Positions 46,277-57,198 are shown, numbered from the stretch's first letter. The stretch is DNA of 64,000 bases from Streptacidiphilus sp. 4-A2 (GCA_014284505.1 JAAFYY010000001.1:1-64000); one strand, 5' to 3'. Numbers and translations: made by a program. Notes: generated from the sequence alone by a model not told the origin.

Positions 46277-46492
46277 ATGACCGATTCCCAGCACAGCAGG
46301 ACCGAGTGGCCCGAGCTCGTCGGTGTCGACATCGACGAAGCGGTATCGAAGATCCTCAGTGAACGGGAGGACCTTCAGGTCCAACCGGTCCCGGCTACCT
46401 ACGCCGTCACGGCGGACTACCGCACCGACCGGGTCCGGGTGCGGTTCGACGAGGCGACGCGGACCGTGTCACGGACGCCGTGCATCGGCTGA
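46277..46492 (+). CDS. Potato inhibitor I (I13)-type serine protease inhibitor
   Basis: An intact 71-residue product from ATG 46277 (a GTG nine bases earlier is also possible). TEWPELVGVDIDEAVSKIL, then LQVQPVPATYAVTADYRTD and RVRVRFDEATRTVSR give the whole I13 fold: the WPELVG helix start, the reactive loop region (AVTADYRTDRV) and the closing strand. The family inhibits subtilisin and chymotrypsin-like proteases. Unlike secreted inhibitors there is no signal peptide, so it probably acts in the cytoplasm. It is a single gene. Confidence 0.85.
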   Translation: MTDSQHSRTEWPELVGVDIDEAVSKILSEREDLQVQPVPATYAVTADYRTDRVRVRFDEATRTVSRTPCIG

Positions 46493-46591
46493 CTGCGACG
46501 CCTCCTGGTCCGCCCCGGCCTGCTGCTGGACATGGGCTCGTCGTGGCTGCCGCCGGCCCCGCGTCCTGCCGGGCGCGGGGCCGCGCGGGTC

Positions 46592-48859
46592 TCACCCGCC
46601 TCCGCCGCCACCGCCGGTCCCGGGCGAATGGCACTGGTCCACGGCGCAGTGACCGGAACCGCTCACTGCGCTGATGATGATCGGGGACGCGATCGCAGCC
46701 AGGATCACCATGGTGATCCCGATGACCATGGCCCAGTGCCGGACGGCCACTCCCTGAATTGCCTGTCGAACATGCTCACCCCCCTGTCGGTTACACGTGA
46801 GTATGCCCGGCAGGCACCCCTCATCTGCCATCTGGCATCCGGCATCTGCTCCAGGGCAGGCGAGAGCCTGCTCGACCAGCGCACGCAGTTCCTCGTCCTG
46901 GAGGATCCCCTGGTAGCCGTCGAGCTGGGACAGGCGGCGCTGCGACTCCCGCACTGCCAGCAGTGCGGTCCGGATCGCCGGGCTGGTACCGCCGAGCCGG
47001 ATCAGCGCCCGGAGCGCGTCGTGGAAGACCCCGAACAGGTCACCACCGGCGGCGATCGCCAGCACGCACTGCTCCAGGACCGCCATGGCCGGCCCTGCCT
47101 CGCCGGTGATCGACACGAGCGTGACTGCGGCGCTGAGCTGTGTCCACGGCTGCGTGCTGGTCTCCATGATGGACCGGACCCGCTCGGCATACGGCGCCGC
47201 GGCGAGGCCGAACCCGGCCAGCGCGCCGAACGGTCCGTACCCGGGTTCCTGGGCGGCCAGGACCGCCTCGCCGACGAGCCGCAGTGCTGCCTCCCGGTTC
47301 CCACTGATCCACGCGGCGGTCCAGGTCACCGTCCAGTGGTTGCCCGGGTGATCGATTACCTGACAGGTGCGCAGGGCCGGCTCGGCCGAGGCCGCGGCCG
47401 GGCCCATCGCCTGCAGGATCCTGATCACGTGGATCGAGGTCCAGGTGTCGGCCAGCAGCGGCAGGAGATCGGGCAGGGCCGACAGGGCGTCCTCGCCCCA
47501 GGTCTCCAGCACCGCGAGGAGTCCGCGGGTCGCACCACCCCGGGCCCCGTCCCGCCGGATCACCTCCCGCATCGCGGGCAGCAGGACGTCTGCGTGCGCT
47601 CGCAGCGGGCTCAGCACGTCCGTGATGTCCGGTCGCCTCGGATCACCGGTGACGTAGCCGCGTCCTTGCTCCTCCTCCTGTGCGCGGAGTTGCTCGACCA
47701 GGCCGGGCAGGGCGCGCGGGTCACCGCTCCGGGCCAGTGCCCAACGGGCGAATTCGCCGACCGTTCCATCGAGGTACTCGTCGGCCGCGTCGTCGTCGAG
47801 CAGTTCCGCGAGCCGGTCGGCATACGGCGCCGCGGCCGGGCCCAGCGCCGCGAGGATGTTCACCGCCCGCAGCCGGATGGCGCCGTCCGGATCGGTCAGC
47901 AGCCCGCCTGCCAGCGGCAGCAGGGCGGCTTCCACGAACGCCGCTCGGTCAGGAGCCGCCACGCCAGGTCCAGTGCTTCACGGCACAGTGCGGCGTCCCC
48001 GGTGCGGTCCGCCGTCCCGACCAGTCGGACGGCGAAGGAGAGTCCGGCATCGGGGTCGTGCGCGAGCAGCCCGGCCGTACGGCGGACCAGGTCCTCGCGG
48101 GTCCAGGGGCCGTCGACCGCCGGGGTGTACCAGACCTCTTCGAACCGTGGCCGCAGCGCGAGACCGGAGAACACCTCGATCAGCCGATCCAGCTGCCGGA
48201 CCGGCAGCTCCCGGTCCAGACCGGCCGAGGCATGCACGGCCGCGACCCACAGCACCGGATCGTGCCCGCCCAGCACGTCCGCGAGCACCGCCCGCGCCTC
48301 GTCGACAGCGTCGCCGCTCCCGCCGGCCCCGTCCTGCCCGGATACGCCCTCCCCGAGCGCGAGCAGCAGCGGGAGCCGTACCGTCGGGTCCGTCTCCACC
48401 CGCCAGCGCTCCACCAGCCGTGCGAGCCCCGCCGCCAGGGGTATCGCCGCCCGCCGGACCGCCGGCTCCGGATCCGCGAGCAGGGCCCACGCCCCCGTCC
48501 AGTCCTCCTCTGTCAGAGCCGGTGCCTGCATGGCCACCAGCACCTCTACGAGGGGGACCCGCGCGCCCATGGCCGGGTCGGCGGCGAGCGCCACGACAAA
48601 CGGCAGGGCGGCCACCGCCGCGGACGGCGTCCGCCCTCCCTCCCTGGTGACGAGGGAGTAGAGCGGACAGCAGTTCTCCTCCGTCGCCCGCGCCCCGCCA
48701 GGCGAGCAGGCGCAGCGTCCGCGGTACGTCCTGAACCGGCTCGTGCGCACCCGCCGTCTCCAGTTCGTCCCACACCACGGCGTCAAGTGCCTCCAACGAC
48801 ATCCCCGTCACCGTCATCCCGCTCACCACGACCTCGTCCTGCTCGTCATCGGCCGTCAT
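46592..48859 (-). CDS. HEAT-repeat protein, frameshifted, with possible C-terminal membrane helix
   Basis: ATG 48859 (GGAAG upstream) starts TADDEQDEVVVSG and VVWDELETAGAHEPVQDVP. After shifts near 48700 and 47960 the product is a long series of HEAT-like helical pairs (AAVAALPFVVALAADPAMG, RRAAIPLAAGLARLVERW, DGAIRLRAVNILAALGPAA, DPRALPGLVEQLRAQEEE, SAAVTLVSITGEAGPAMA). The repeat region ends at about 46860. The same frame runs on into a cysteine-containing stretch and a membrane helix (MVIGITMVILAAIASPIII) and a glycine-rich end at 46592. That tail may instead be a separate small gene starting at an ATG near 46771, after GGGGGGTGAG. HEAT proteins act as scaffolds; the partner is unknown. 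Confidence 0.7.
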
Positions 48860-48965
48860 CTTCCAGGAAGTCCGGCGTCCTGTCGCTCGAATTCGCTGCT
48901 GCCTCATGCGACAAACTCAGCCTGGAGAACAGGGGATGCGGTCCACAGCTTGCGGATGGTCGCCG

Positions 48966-49003
48966 AGCGGTCACCAGGTCACCGGGTCACCGGGTCACCG
49001 GGA
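48966..49003. repeat. Short tandem repeat GGTCACCG, about 4 copies
   Basis: CGGTCACCAGGTCACCGGGT continues as two more copies of GGTCACCG. It lies between the HEAT gene and the end of the acyl-CoA dehydrogenase gene and has no coding role that I can see. Confidence 0.75.
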
Positions 49004-49073
49004 GATGAGCGGCACGGCCTGACGGGGCGGCACGGCTGCTCGCCCGGCCGCCCCGTCAGCGCATGCGTCCCGG

Positions 49074-50786
49074 CTACGGCCGCATCTCGTAGGCGCCCGA
49101 CAGCCCGGCGACCGTCTGCCAGATCTGCCCGAAACGTGCCGCGTCGACGGCGGGCTTACGCACCGCGCCGAGGGCCCAGGCCTGCTGTGCCTCGGTCGAG
49201 GAGGCCCTGCCGTGCAACGCGATCGCGTACTCGGAGAAGTCGCGCACCAGCACGTCGAAGATCTGGTCCAGCAGCTCCCGCTGAAGGCCGACCAGCGCGG
49301 CCTGCTCCAGGATCAGCTGGCCGTAGACGACCAGGGTGAACAGGTGCCCGAGGTTCAGCAGGAAGTCGAGGTCCTGCTGCTGCTCGTCGTCCGGCGGGCA
49401 GGTGGTGAGGAAGGTCACCAGCGCCTCGCCTGCTCGGTGAAGCGGGCGACGTTCGGCACATCGGCGGCCTCGCGGTAGGCCTCGCGCCAGTCGTGGAAGC
49501 GCACCTTGCCGAGCCCGCGCGCCGGGCCCTGACGGAACAGGAAGCCGTCGTCGGCGGCGTCGAGGCGGGTCGGGACCGCGGCGTACTCCTGCGGCGCGAA
49601 GAGGTAGTTCGGCATGAACTTCAGCACCAGCGCGAGGTTGACGTGGACCGTCCCCTCAAGCTTCGGCAGAGCCCTGATGTAGCCGGTGGCGCCGTTGAAG
49701 TAGGTGTCCTTCTCGAAGCCCTTGGCCGCGATCACGTCCCAGAGCAGGTCGACGACACGCTCGCCCTCCGAGGTCACCTTCATCTTGGTGATCGGGTTGA
49801 ACAGCAGGTAGCGCCGGTCGTCCTCGTCCGCGGTGCGGAAGTAGTCGACCGCCCGGGCGCTGAACAGCTTCATCGCTATCAGCCGCGCGTAGGCGTCGAC
49901 GAAGCCCTGGCGCACGTGCGTGAAGTCGGTGACCGGGTGGCCGTAGAGGATCCGGTTGTGCGCGTGGGTGATCGCCTCGTAGAAGGAGTGCTCGCTGATG
50001 CCCACCGAGGCGGTGCACAGGTTGAACTTGCCGACGTTGACCGTGTTCAGCGCCGCGCTGAACGCCTCCGGCCCGGTGTGCAGATGTCGGCCCCGGTCAC
50101 CGGGTACTCGTGCAGGTTGAACTCGCTGACGAACATCTGCGAGGCGACCACGTTCTGTACCAGCTCGAACTTCTCATGCCGACTGTCGACGGCGAAGAAG
50201 ACGTAGCCCTCGGGCCCCTCGACGTCAGCCCGCCGTCCGAACACCGACACCATCCCGGCCACGTTGCCGTTGCCGATGTAGTACTTCCCGCCGGTGGCGG
50301 TGTAGCCGCCGTGGCCGTCGGGCGTGAGGATCATGTCGGTGGAGTAGACGTCGGCGCCGTGCTCCCGCTCGGACAGCCCGAAGGCGAAGACGTGCCCCTC
50401 GTCCAGCAGCGCCGCGGCCCGCTGCCTGGCCTCGGCGTTCGCACTCATCCAGACCGGGCCGAGGCCGAGGACGGTGACCTGCCAGGCGTACCAGTAAGGC
50501 AGCCCGTAGAACCCGAGGATCTCGCTCAGCGCGGCGTTGCGCGCCGTGTCCCAGCGCTTGTCCCCGCGCCGCCGGCCTCGGCCACGGGGGTGTTGAACGT
50601 GGCGAACAGCTTCTGGTCGCCGACGAACTTCAGGAAGTCGTCGTACCAGACCCGGTCCAGGTCCTCGGCGATCAGGCGCTGCTTGCCGCGGTCCTCGAAC
50701 CAGTCGATGACGGCCCTGAGCAGCCGCCCGGTCTCCTCGTCGAACGCCGACGGGTCGAAAGTGCGGGGATTGAAAAGCGTGGTCAT
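49074..50786 (-). CDS. Acyl-CoA dehydrogenase family protein, frameshifted
   Basis: ATG 50786 begins TTLFNPRTFDPSAFDEETG and DWFEDRGKQRLIAEDLDRV. After a shift near 50570 the core follows: HVFAFGLSEREHGADVYST, TATGGKYYIGNGNVAGMVS (the flavin-contacting beta domain), then after a shift near 50085 FNLCTASVGISEHSFYEAI and GHPVTDFTHVRQGFVDAYA. A last shift near 49430 precedes a helical extension (LGHLFTLVVYGQLILEQAA, QAWALGAVRKPAVDAAR) ending at TGA 49074. At about 570 residues it is longer than ordinary medium-chain enzymes and resembles acyl-CoA dehydrogenases with a C-terminal extension. No electron-transfer or CoA-ligase genes are adjacent. Confidence 0.82.
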
Positions 50787-50952
50787 GCCGGAGATGCTAC
50801 CAATGGGTAACTTGCTGTGGAAGGGGGCGGAGGGCGGCTGCGGACCGACGATGCGGTGCCGCCCCGGTCCGACGACCGCCCTCACCCGCGCGTCGGCGCC
50901 CTGCCGACGCGCGCCTGAGGCCTGGCGCCCGGCGGACGGGCACTGCCGCGGC

Positions 50953-51555
50953 TCACCGCGGGTCGGGCCGGGGGTCGCCGCGGCGGACCTCCTGAAGCAG
51001 CCCCCAGGTGAAGTCGGCGGTACAGGCACGCGCCACCCCGCTCTCGTCGGGAGCGGTGAAGTCGAGCTGCCAGCGCGTGGGGGCGCTGCCCTCGCGCGGC
51101 ACGGCCGGCGGGAAGGCAGCCCCGACATCGGAGACCACGCAGCTCCAGGGGGTCAGGTCGGCCGACGTGCGCAGGACGGGCGGAGGCGTGCCCGGGGCGC
51201 GCACCAGCCACTCGTTCCACACCCGGTCGGCACCGTCCCCGGGGCCGGCCAGGACCTCGAAGCGGAGTTGCGGCCAGAGCGGGAGCGGCCACTGCCGCGC
51301 GGCACAGGCGAGGTCACCGAACCGACGCTGGAGGACCGCTTCCGGCGGGCCGAGCACCTCGGTGTAGCGACGGGCTCCACCGGGGAACCGTGGCGAGCGG
51401 ACCATCGCCTGCCAGCGCTTGTTCGCCTCTCGCATCTCGGCCCGCGACGAGCCGAGGGCCCGCACCGCCTGCTCCACCAGTTCCGGGCAGTAGTCGGCCA
51501 TTCGCCGCAGCAGCATGAGCTGGAACTCGGTGGTCCCGAAGCCTCGGATCGCCAT
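50953..51555 (-). CDS. Hypothetical protein
   Basis: Intact 200-residue product from ATG 51555: MAIRGFGTTEFQLMLLRRM, ELVEQAVRALGSSRAEMRE, LWPQLRFEVLAGPGDGADR and ending TADFTWGLLQEVRRG. A helical first half and a tryptophan-rich second half suggest a soluble two-part protein. I do not recognise a family. It stands alone between the acyl-CoA dehydrogenase gene and a divergent hypothetical gene. Confidence 0.6.
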   Translation of the reverse strand: MAIRGFGTTEFQLMLLRRMADYCPELVEQAVRALGSSRAEMREANKRWQAMVRSPRFPGGARRYTEVLGPPEAVLQRRFGDLACAARQWPLPLWPQLRFEVLAGPGDGADRVWNEWLVRAPGTPPPVLRTSADLTPWSCVVSDVGAAFPPAVPREGSAPTRWQLDFTAPDESGVARACTADFTWGLLQEVRRGDPRPDPR

Positions 51556-51720
51556 CCGGCCAGGATACTGCCCGCTCCCCCGTCGACTTCCCTGACAGGC
51601 ACGGTGGAGGGGGCCGGTCCGGGTTCTGCGTCCTGGCCTTGTGGGGCACTGTCACCGACGGGTGCGATGATCGCTGTCGCCAGTGCGGACGTACTGGTCT
51701 CGCGACCCAGGGGTGCTCGG

Positions 51721-52329
51721 ATGAACACGTGGCAGGAGTTGTCGGTAGCGGTGGCAGCGCGCCTGGCTGACATATCGTCAGGCGAGCGAGGCGTGTTCGC
51801 CGCAGGCGTCGCGGAGCGGCACCTGAGCTGGCACGAGGCTCTGCCCGAGGACGACCGGGCACCGTTCACCATGAGCCTGAGGCCTGTGCTGAACTCGGTG
51901 TGGGAGGGTGTCCTCGGTGACTCGACCGCCTTTGCGGCCGTGAAACGCGGAGTGGCCGAGTTCATGCTCAGCGACTTCTGTCACAACGACGGCCAGGACG
52001 GGCCGGAGGACGCGGGCGAACCTGCCGCGGCGGCGACGCTGCATGCCGCGCACGCGTACCTGTTCGGCTGCGCCGACTTCGCGGTCTGGGTCAGTCGCAG
52101 GGCGGTGGACGCCACCGACCAGCACCTTGAGTACCTCGCCGAGCAAGGGGAGGACGACATCCCGGACACCGACGAGTCGCTCGCCGCCGAGCTCCAGCGC
52201 CAGCTGCGGGATCTCGACCTCATCGCGAACTACTCGAACGACCTCCGCCACACCGGCAGAGGACTGTCCGTCGACACCTCGACCCGGCTCCGTGCGGAAC
52301 TGCGGACCCCGCTCTCCAGCCGGGACTGA
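51721..52329 (+). CDS. DUF416-like hypothetical protein
   Basis: Intact 202-residue acidic protein from ATG 51721. It starts MNTWQELSVAVAARLADIS and contains GVAERHLSWHEALPEDDRA, FTMSLRPVLNSVWEGVLGD and AAHAYLFGCADFAVWVSRR; this arrangement of helices resembles DUF416 (YjaG) proteins, which have no known function. The similarity is weak. A terminator-like hairpin follows 112 bp downstream. Confidence 0.55.
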   Translation: MNTWQELSVAVAARLADISSGERGVFAAGVAERHLSWHEALPEDDRAPFTMSLRPVLNSVWEGVLGDSTAFAAVKRGVAEFMLSDFCHNDGQDGPEDAGEPAAAATLHAAHAYLFGCADFAVWVSRRAVDATDQHLEYLAEQGEDDIPDTDESLAAELQRQLRDLDLIANYSNDLRHTGRGLSVDTSTRLRAELRTPLSSRD

Positions 52330-52440
52330 CCGCCCGGGCCGGGCCGTCACCGGTGTCGCCGGGAACCAAAGATGTCCGTCGCACCAGACGGTCCGGCAAC
52401 TCCAGCGAAGTGTTTCTGGAACTGTCTGCACACAGGAGCA

Positions 52441-52473
52441 GGGGGCCGACCGGATTCACTGCGGTCGGCCCCC
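52441..52473. terminator. Perfect 11-bp inverted repeat between convergent genes
   Basis: GGGGGCCGACC and GGTCGGCCCCC flank an 11-base loop and are followed by TCTTC. It lies between the stop of the DUF416-like gene and that of the SDR gene. Confidence 0.85.
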
Positions 52474-52540
52474 TCTTCGCGTACCGGGTTTGTTCCCGCG
52501 TACGGCTACCCGCTCCGTGCGCCGGGCAGCCCGCCCCGGC

Positions 52541-53365
52541 TCAGCCCTGCGCCCGCTCCGCCACGGGCTGCCACTTCTCCCACACCGCGAGACGCTGCTC
52601 GTAGTCGGCCTTGGCGATGCCCAGCGGCGCCGAGCCCAGGAAGCAGCGCAGCGGCGGCTCGGCGGCGTCGACGATCTCCAGCACGGCCGCCGCGGACGCG
52701 GTCGGATCGCCCGGCGTGCCGACGCGCTCGCGGCGCTGCTCCTGCACCTGCTTGTGGAAGTCGGCGTACGCGGGCAACGGTTCGGAGGTGCTCGACGAGG
52801 AACCCGCCCAGTCGGTGGCGAACCCACCGGGCTCGATCAGCGTGACCTTGATGCCGAACGGCGCCACCTCCTGGGCCAGCGCCTGGCTCAGGCCTTCGAG
52901 CGCCCACTTCGACGCGTGGTAGATCCCGACCAGCGGGAAGGCGGTGATGCCTCCGATGGAGGAGACCTGGAGAATGTGGCCGCTGCCCTGCTCACGCAGG
53001 AACGGCAGCGCCGCCTGCGTGATCCACAGTGCCCCGAACAGGTTGGTCTCCAGTTGCGCGCGTGCCTCGGCCTCGGTGAGTTCCTCGACCATGCCGAAGT
53101 GGCCGTATCCGGCGTTGTTGATCACCACGTCGAGGCGCCCGAACCGCTCGTGCGCCTGCTGCACCGCGGCGAAGTCGGCGTCACGGTCCGTCACGTCGAG
53201 CCGCAGGGGCAGCAGCCGTTCCCCGTACTTCTCGCTAAGGTCACTCAGCGTGGACAGGTCGCGCGCGGTCGCGGCCACCGAATCGCCGCGTTCGAGGGCG
53301 GCGATGGCCCACTCCCTGCCGAAGCCGCGTGAGGCACCGGTGATGAACCAGATCTTCTGCGTCAT
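52541..53365 (-). CDS. Short-chain dehydrogenase/reductase
   Basis: Intact 274-residue product from ATG 53365. Classical SDR motifs are all present: TGASRGFG cofactor site, LDVTDRDADF, NNAGYG, the catalytic serine in VSSIGG and YHASK with Tyr and Lys. The arginine after the first glycine motif (AATARDL) suggests NADP preference. The C-terminal FHKQVQEQRRERVGTPGDP and PPLRCFLGSAPLGIAKADY are typical of the oxidoreductase subgroup often annotated only as SDR. It is a single gene. The 285 bp upstream (53366-53650) hold no gene I can support. Confidence 0.93.
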   Translation of the reverse strand: MTQKIWFITGASRGFGREWAIAALERGDSVAATARDLSTLSDLSEKYGERLLPLRLDVTDRDADFAAVQQAHERFGRLDVVINNAGYGHFGMVEELTEAEARAQLETNLFGALWITQAALPFLREQGSGHILQVSSIGGITAFPLVGIYHASKWALEGLSQALAQEVAPFGIKVTLIEPGGFATDWAGSSSSTSEPLPAYADFHKQVQEQRRERVGTPGDPTASAAAVLEIVDAAEPPLRCFLGSAPLGIAKADYEQRLAVWEKWQPVAERAQG

Positions 53366-53650
53366 GGTGTGCTCCTCAAGGAAGTCTTCATCCGTACAGT
53401 CAGCACGTCGCGGTGCTTCGCCCACCAGCTAACACCTTCGACTGGACTCGAAGGCAAATTCACCGCCCCCGGAGGCCGCCTTCATCGTCACAAGGAGTGA
53501 TCGTCCTGACTGCGAACGGCTCCAGCTCGTCGGGGCCGCCGACCAGCGCAGTCGACGAGCGCAGCCGACCAAGACCATTCCCCGCTATGGGCATGCCAAT
53601 CTGCTCTGCATTGATCCATGCCGGAGACCGTGGCTGTGCCGAGGGCTCGA

Positions 53651-54588
53651 TCAACGTGTGAGATTACCGTTGGTTTTACCGTTGGCTGAACAGCCGTTCT
53701 GCTCAGCGGTGTTCGGCATCACTACGCGCAAGTGCCGTGAGGCGCGGGAGGATCGGCAGCCTTGGTGGTAGCTCCCGGCCGTGCCCAGCGGGGGTGTGGT
53801 GCAGGTTTCAGCGCTGCTGCTCGGGGAGACGCGGACGAAGTCCAGGAGCAGGGTGCAGAACGCCGCGGGCTGTTCCAGCGGCGCGAGGTGCCCTGCGTCG
53901 GGGATGACCACGGTCCGGCCTGCGCCCAGGTCGCGGGCCAGTCCCTCGCCGCCCGTGAAGAAGTCGGGCATGTCGTGTTCACCGACACCGACCAGCGCGG
54001 GAGCGGTCAGCGTGCGCAGCGCGGCCGTTCCTTCGCCAAGCGGGTCCGCCGCCAATTGCGGCTCGCGGTGGGAGAGTTGTTCGGTGAGCTGGCTGCGGAG
54101 CATGCGGGCGGCATGCGCGCGTACTTCGCCGGTCGTGCCCGCCGAGGTCCACGCCTCGACGCCGGCTGTCACGGCTGCGTCCAGGTCGCCGGCGGCGAGT
54201 GCCGTCCTTTCGGCGTCCCAGGCGGCTTGCAGACGTGCGGAGGCCGGCTGGTCGTGGGGCCGGTACCCGATGAGTACCAGGCCTTGGACCCGCTCGGGTG
54301 CCGTGACGGCGGCCTGGAGCGCCACCAGGGCGCCGAGGGAGTTGCCGGCCAGGACGAAGCGGTCGGCCCCGAGGTGGTCAAGCGTGTCGAGCACGTCCGA
54401 CCAGGGGGCCACCTGGCGGCCGTCGGGGACGGTGGCGTCGCCGTGGCCGGGCAGGTCCAGGGCGATAGCCCGCACGCCCGCCTCGGCGAGCAGCGGAAGG
54501 TGGGCGTCCCACATGGTCCGGTCGGTCGCCGGGCGTGCAGCAGGACGACCGGGCGGCCTTGGCCTGCCTCAGCGTAGGGAAGCAGCAT
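53651..54588 (-). CDS. Alpha/beta hydrolase, frameshifted
   Basis: ATG 54588 starts LLPYAEAGQGRPVVLLHAR, and after a shift near 54525 continues WDAHLPLLAEAGVRAIALD, LPGHGDA (oxyanion region), FVLAGNSLGALVALQAA with the GxSxG nucleophile, LVGVGEHDMPDFF with the acid and IPDAGHLAPLEQPAAF with the catalytic histidine. This is the usual order for a 250-residue hydrolase. The natural end is probably soon after LLLDFVRVS near 53810; the frame runs on to 53651, perhaps because of a missing base. Substrate unknown. Confidence 0.8.
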
Positions 54589-54694
54589 GGTAGGTATCTT
54601 TTCTTTGGTGGGAACGGGGGGTGGGAGACGGAGACGGGGCAGGCAATCGGCGCGCGGTGCGTAGAAGCGGGAGACTCGCCTTCCTCGGCCGACT

Positions 54695-54755
54695 GTCAGG
54701 CCGCGGCGGTCAGGCCGCGGCGGTCAGGCCGCGGCGGTCAGGCCGCGGCGGTCAG
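54695..54755. repeat. 14-bp tandem repeat x 4.3 at the end of a gene
   Basis: Four perfect copies of GTCAGGCCGCGGCG plus a partial one. The third and fourth copies contain the last codons and stop of the aldo/keto reductase gene that ends at 54738. Confidence 0.9.
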
Positions 54756-55635
54756 TTCGTCGGTTTCCGCGTCGCTCAGCCGCAGGGTCGCGGCGGCCAG
54801 GTTCTCCTCCAGGTGCGCAACCTTGGAAGTGCCGGGGATGGCAGGACGACCCCGGAGCGGGCCAGCAGCCAGGCCAGCGCAACCTGCGAAGGGCCGACGT
54901 GGTGGGCGGTCGCGATCCGGTCGACGAGGCCACCCGGACGGGCCAGCTCACCTGCGGCCACCGGCGCCCAGGGGATGAAACCGATGCCGTGGCGGGTGCA
55001 GTACTCCAGGACGTCGGCGGAGCTGCGGTCGGTGAGGTTGTAACGGTTCTGGACGGTGGCGATCTCCACGATCGTACGGGCCTGCTCGATCTGGGCAACG
55101 GTGACCTGGGACAGTCCGATCGCCACGATCCTGCCCTCGTCCTGGAGCCTCTTCAGCTCGCCGACCTGGTCCTCCAGCGGGACCTTCGGATCGACGCGGT
55201 GCAACTGGAACAGGTCGATCTGGTCCACGCCGAGGCGGCGCAGACTCATCAGGGCCTGCTGGCGCAGGTACTCCGGGCGCCCGACCGGCGGCCAGGCCGC
55301 CGGACCGAGGCGGACCAGTCCCTCGTCGGTCCTGATCACGTCGGGCCCGTTGCGGGTCAGCCCGGCCTTGGTCGCGATCAGGACGTCGTCGCGGTAGGGG
55401 TGGATCGCCTCCCGGATGATCTCCTCGCTCACATATGGGCCGTAGGAGTCCGCGGTGTCGATGAGTTGCACGCCGAGTTCGACGGCGCGGCGCACCACGC
55501 GGACGCACTCCTGACGGTCCTCGGGCTCGCCCCACACTCCTGGTCCGGTCAGGCGCATGGCGCCCAGACCGAGACGGGCGACCTTCTTGCCGGCTATCTC
55601 GAAGGTGTCGCGGCATCGGACAGGGATGCGGTCAT
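54738..55635 (-). CDS. Aldo/keto reductase, frameshifted
   Basis: ATG 55635 overlaps the stop of the XRE regulator (ATGA). MTASLSDAA is followed by a shift near 55600 and then [37 protein letters not shown] (catalytic D and Y), [15 protein letters not shown] (K), [18 protein letters not shown] (H), [19 protein letters not shown] and [15 protein letters not shown] shift near 54840 leads to the NADPH-binding [19 protein letters not shown] and ends LTAAA at TGA 54738. The product belongs to the general-oxidoreductase AKR group. Translational coupling implies joint regulation with the XRE protein. Confidence 0.87.
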
Positions 55636-56498
55636 GATCGGAGTTCTCCTTCTTCTGCGTGAATGGTCCGGCCCGTCGAGGCCTCGTCCTGCTCGGACAG
55701 CCGACCGAGCAGGACCAAGGCGTCGGCGCTGGTGCTGCCGGGTTCCGCGCTGTAGACGGACAGGTGCTGTCCGGGGGCGCTGGTGACGGCGAGCGCCTCG
55801 AAGTGCAGACGCAGCTCCCCCACCCGTGGGTGCCGGAAGTGCTTGTCCTCGTGCGTACGAGGACGGACCTCGTAGCGCGCCCACAGCCCAGCGAAGGCGG
55901 GGCTGCGCACGCTCAGCTCCCCGACGACCCGCTCGATCCGCTCGTCCTGCGGGAACTGCGAGGAGGACGCCCGCAGATTGCCCACCGCGATCCGCGCCGC
56001 GTGGTCCCAGTCGGCGTAGAACTCGCGCGCGAAGGGATCGAGGAAGATCATCCGCGGCAGGTTGTCGTACTGGGCGAAACCGCAGTACAGCTCACGCGCC
56101 ATCGCGTTGGCCGCGAGCACGTCCTGCGCGGACCCGACCACGAAGGCCGGCAGGTCACGCATGCCGTCCATCAGCCGCAGCAACTGCGGAGCGACGGTGG
56201 TCGCGGCCGCCGCCGTCCCGAAGACGGGCAGGCCCAGCCGGAAGAGATGGGCGGCCGCTGCGTCGTTCAGCCGCAGAGCTCCGGCGATCGCCCGCAGTAC
56301 CTGCTCGGACGGGTGCCGCTCCCGGCCCTGCTCCAGACGGATGTAATAGTCCGTGCTCACCCCGGCCAGCAGCGCCACCTCATCGCGCCGCAGCCCCGGC
56401 ACCCGCCGGGATCCGTAGTCGGGCAGACCGACATCTGCCGGCCCGACCGCCGTACGACGGGCGCGCAGGTAGTCACCGAGTGCGTTTTCGCTTTGCAT
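55632..56498 (-). CDS. XRE-family regulator with MmyB-like C-terminal domain
   Basis: Intact 288-residue product from ATG 56498. The N-terminal helix-turn-helix reads [38 protein letters not shown] and [19 protein letters not shown], the pattern of the large MmyB/HipB-like family of actinomycetes. The C-terminal ligand domain has the typical [38 protein letters not shown] and [19 protein letters not shown]. In this family the C-terminal domain is thought to bind small aliphatic ligands. It is coupled to the aldo/keto reductase gene, which is its likely target. Confidence 0.92.
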   Translation of the reverse strand: MQSENALGDYLRARRTAVGPADVGLPDYGSRRVPGLRRDEVALLAGVSTDYYIRLEQGRERHPSEQVLRAIAGALRLNDAAAAHLFRLGLPVFGTAAAATTVAPQLLRLMDGMRDLPAFVVGSAQDVLAANAMARELYCGFAQYDNLPRMIFLDPFAREFYADWDHAARIAVGNLRASSSQFPQDERIERVVGELSVRSPAFAGLWARYEVRPRTHEDKHFRHPRVGELRLHFEALAVTSAPGQHLSVYSAEPGSTSADALVLLGRLSEQDEASTGRTIHAEEGELRS

Positions 56499-56599
56499 GA
56501 CAGCCAGGCTAATCGCGGACGGGCACCCTGGCGTGGGTGCGCTGCACCCACCCGGAAGGGATCGTCCCGGCCCGGTCCGGCTCCGTGACCTGCCGGTCC

Positions 56600-56885
56600 G
56601 TCGATCGTGCCGGCCGTACTCCTTCTCTTCGGGGTCGCCCGGCCGATCGTTCCCGCGCGGCGCGGCTCCGAAGCCGTTGGCTGCTGCCGGAGTTGACGCG
56701 TTCCTCGCCGGGGCGTCCGTAGTCGCCTCTACAGGCCCGCCCCACGTCGGCCGACATCATCGCCTCGGCGAAGGTCTTCACCATCGCGCGCAACAGGTCG
56801 GGACTCGCCGGGGCGGGGTTCTCCACCAGCAGGGCGGCAAAGGGCACACTGTCAGGTGCGGTCGTCGCGCGGGTCTCCTTCAGGA
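56600..56885 (-). pseudogene. IS256-type transposase, N-terminal remnant
   Basis: The reverse strand reads LLVENPAPASPDLLRAMVK, TFAEAMMSADVGRACRGDY and GRPGEERVNSGSSQR, matching the start of IS256-family transposases (DLLRAMVxTFxxALMSAEAD, GExSxERVNSRNGYR). The catalytic part is missing. Confidence 0.6.
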
Positions 56886-57198
56886 GCTTGGTCGTTCCCG
56901 AAAAGGCAGCCGACTGCCGTCTCACATTCTCGGGGCGACACCCACTACCGGGACGAGACGCCGGGAACGGATGGACCCCGTACACCACTTCCCTGGACGC
57001 AACCCCCTCCCTCTCGCCTCGACCCGCACGTGGCCGGCGGTTCGGTCGGCCGTCATCGGCCCGGCCGCCCGCCTCCGGCGCGACGGTTCCGCGCCCGGGG
57101 CCGACGCCGGACGCACCACCTGACGCGCCACCTGGGGCCGCGTCCGACCTTCCGTTGCAGGCCGACACCAAGGACGAACGACGACAAGGAGATCCGCT

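Noticed and set aside
50110..51720. Extension of the plus-strand DUF416-like gene upstream to 50110
   Set aside because: The upstream part is antisense to a well-recognised acyl-CoA dehydrogenase and a hypothetical protein; the natural ATG is at 51721.
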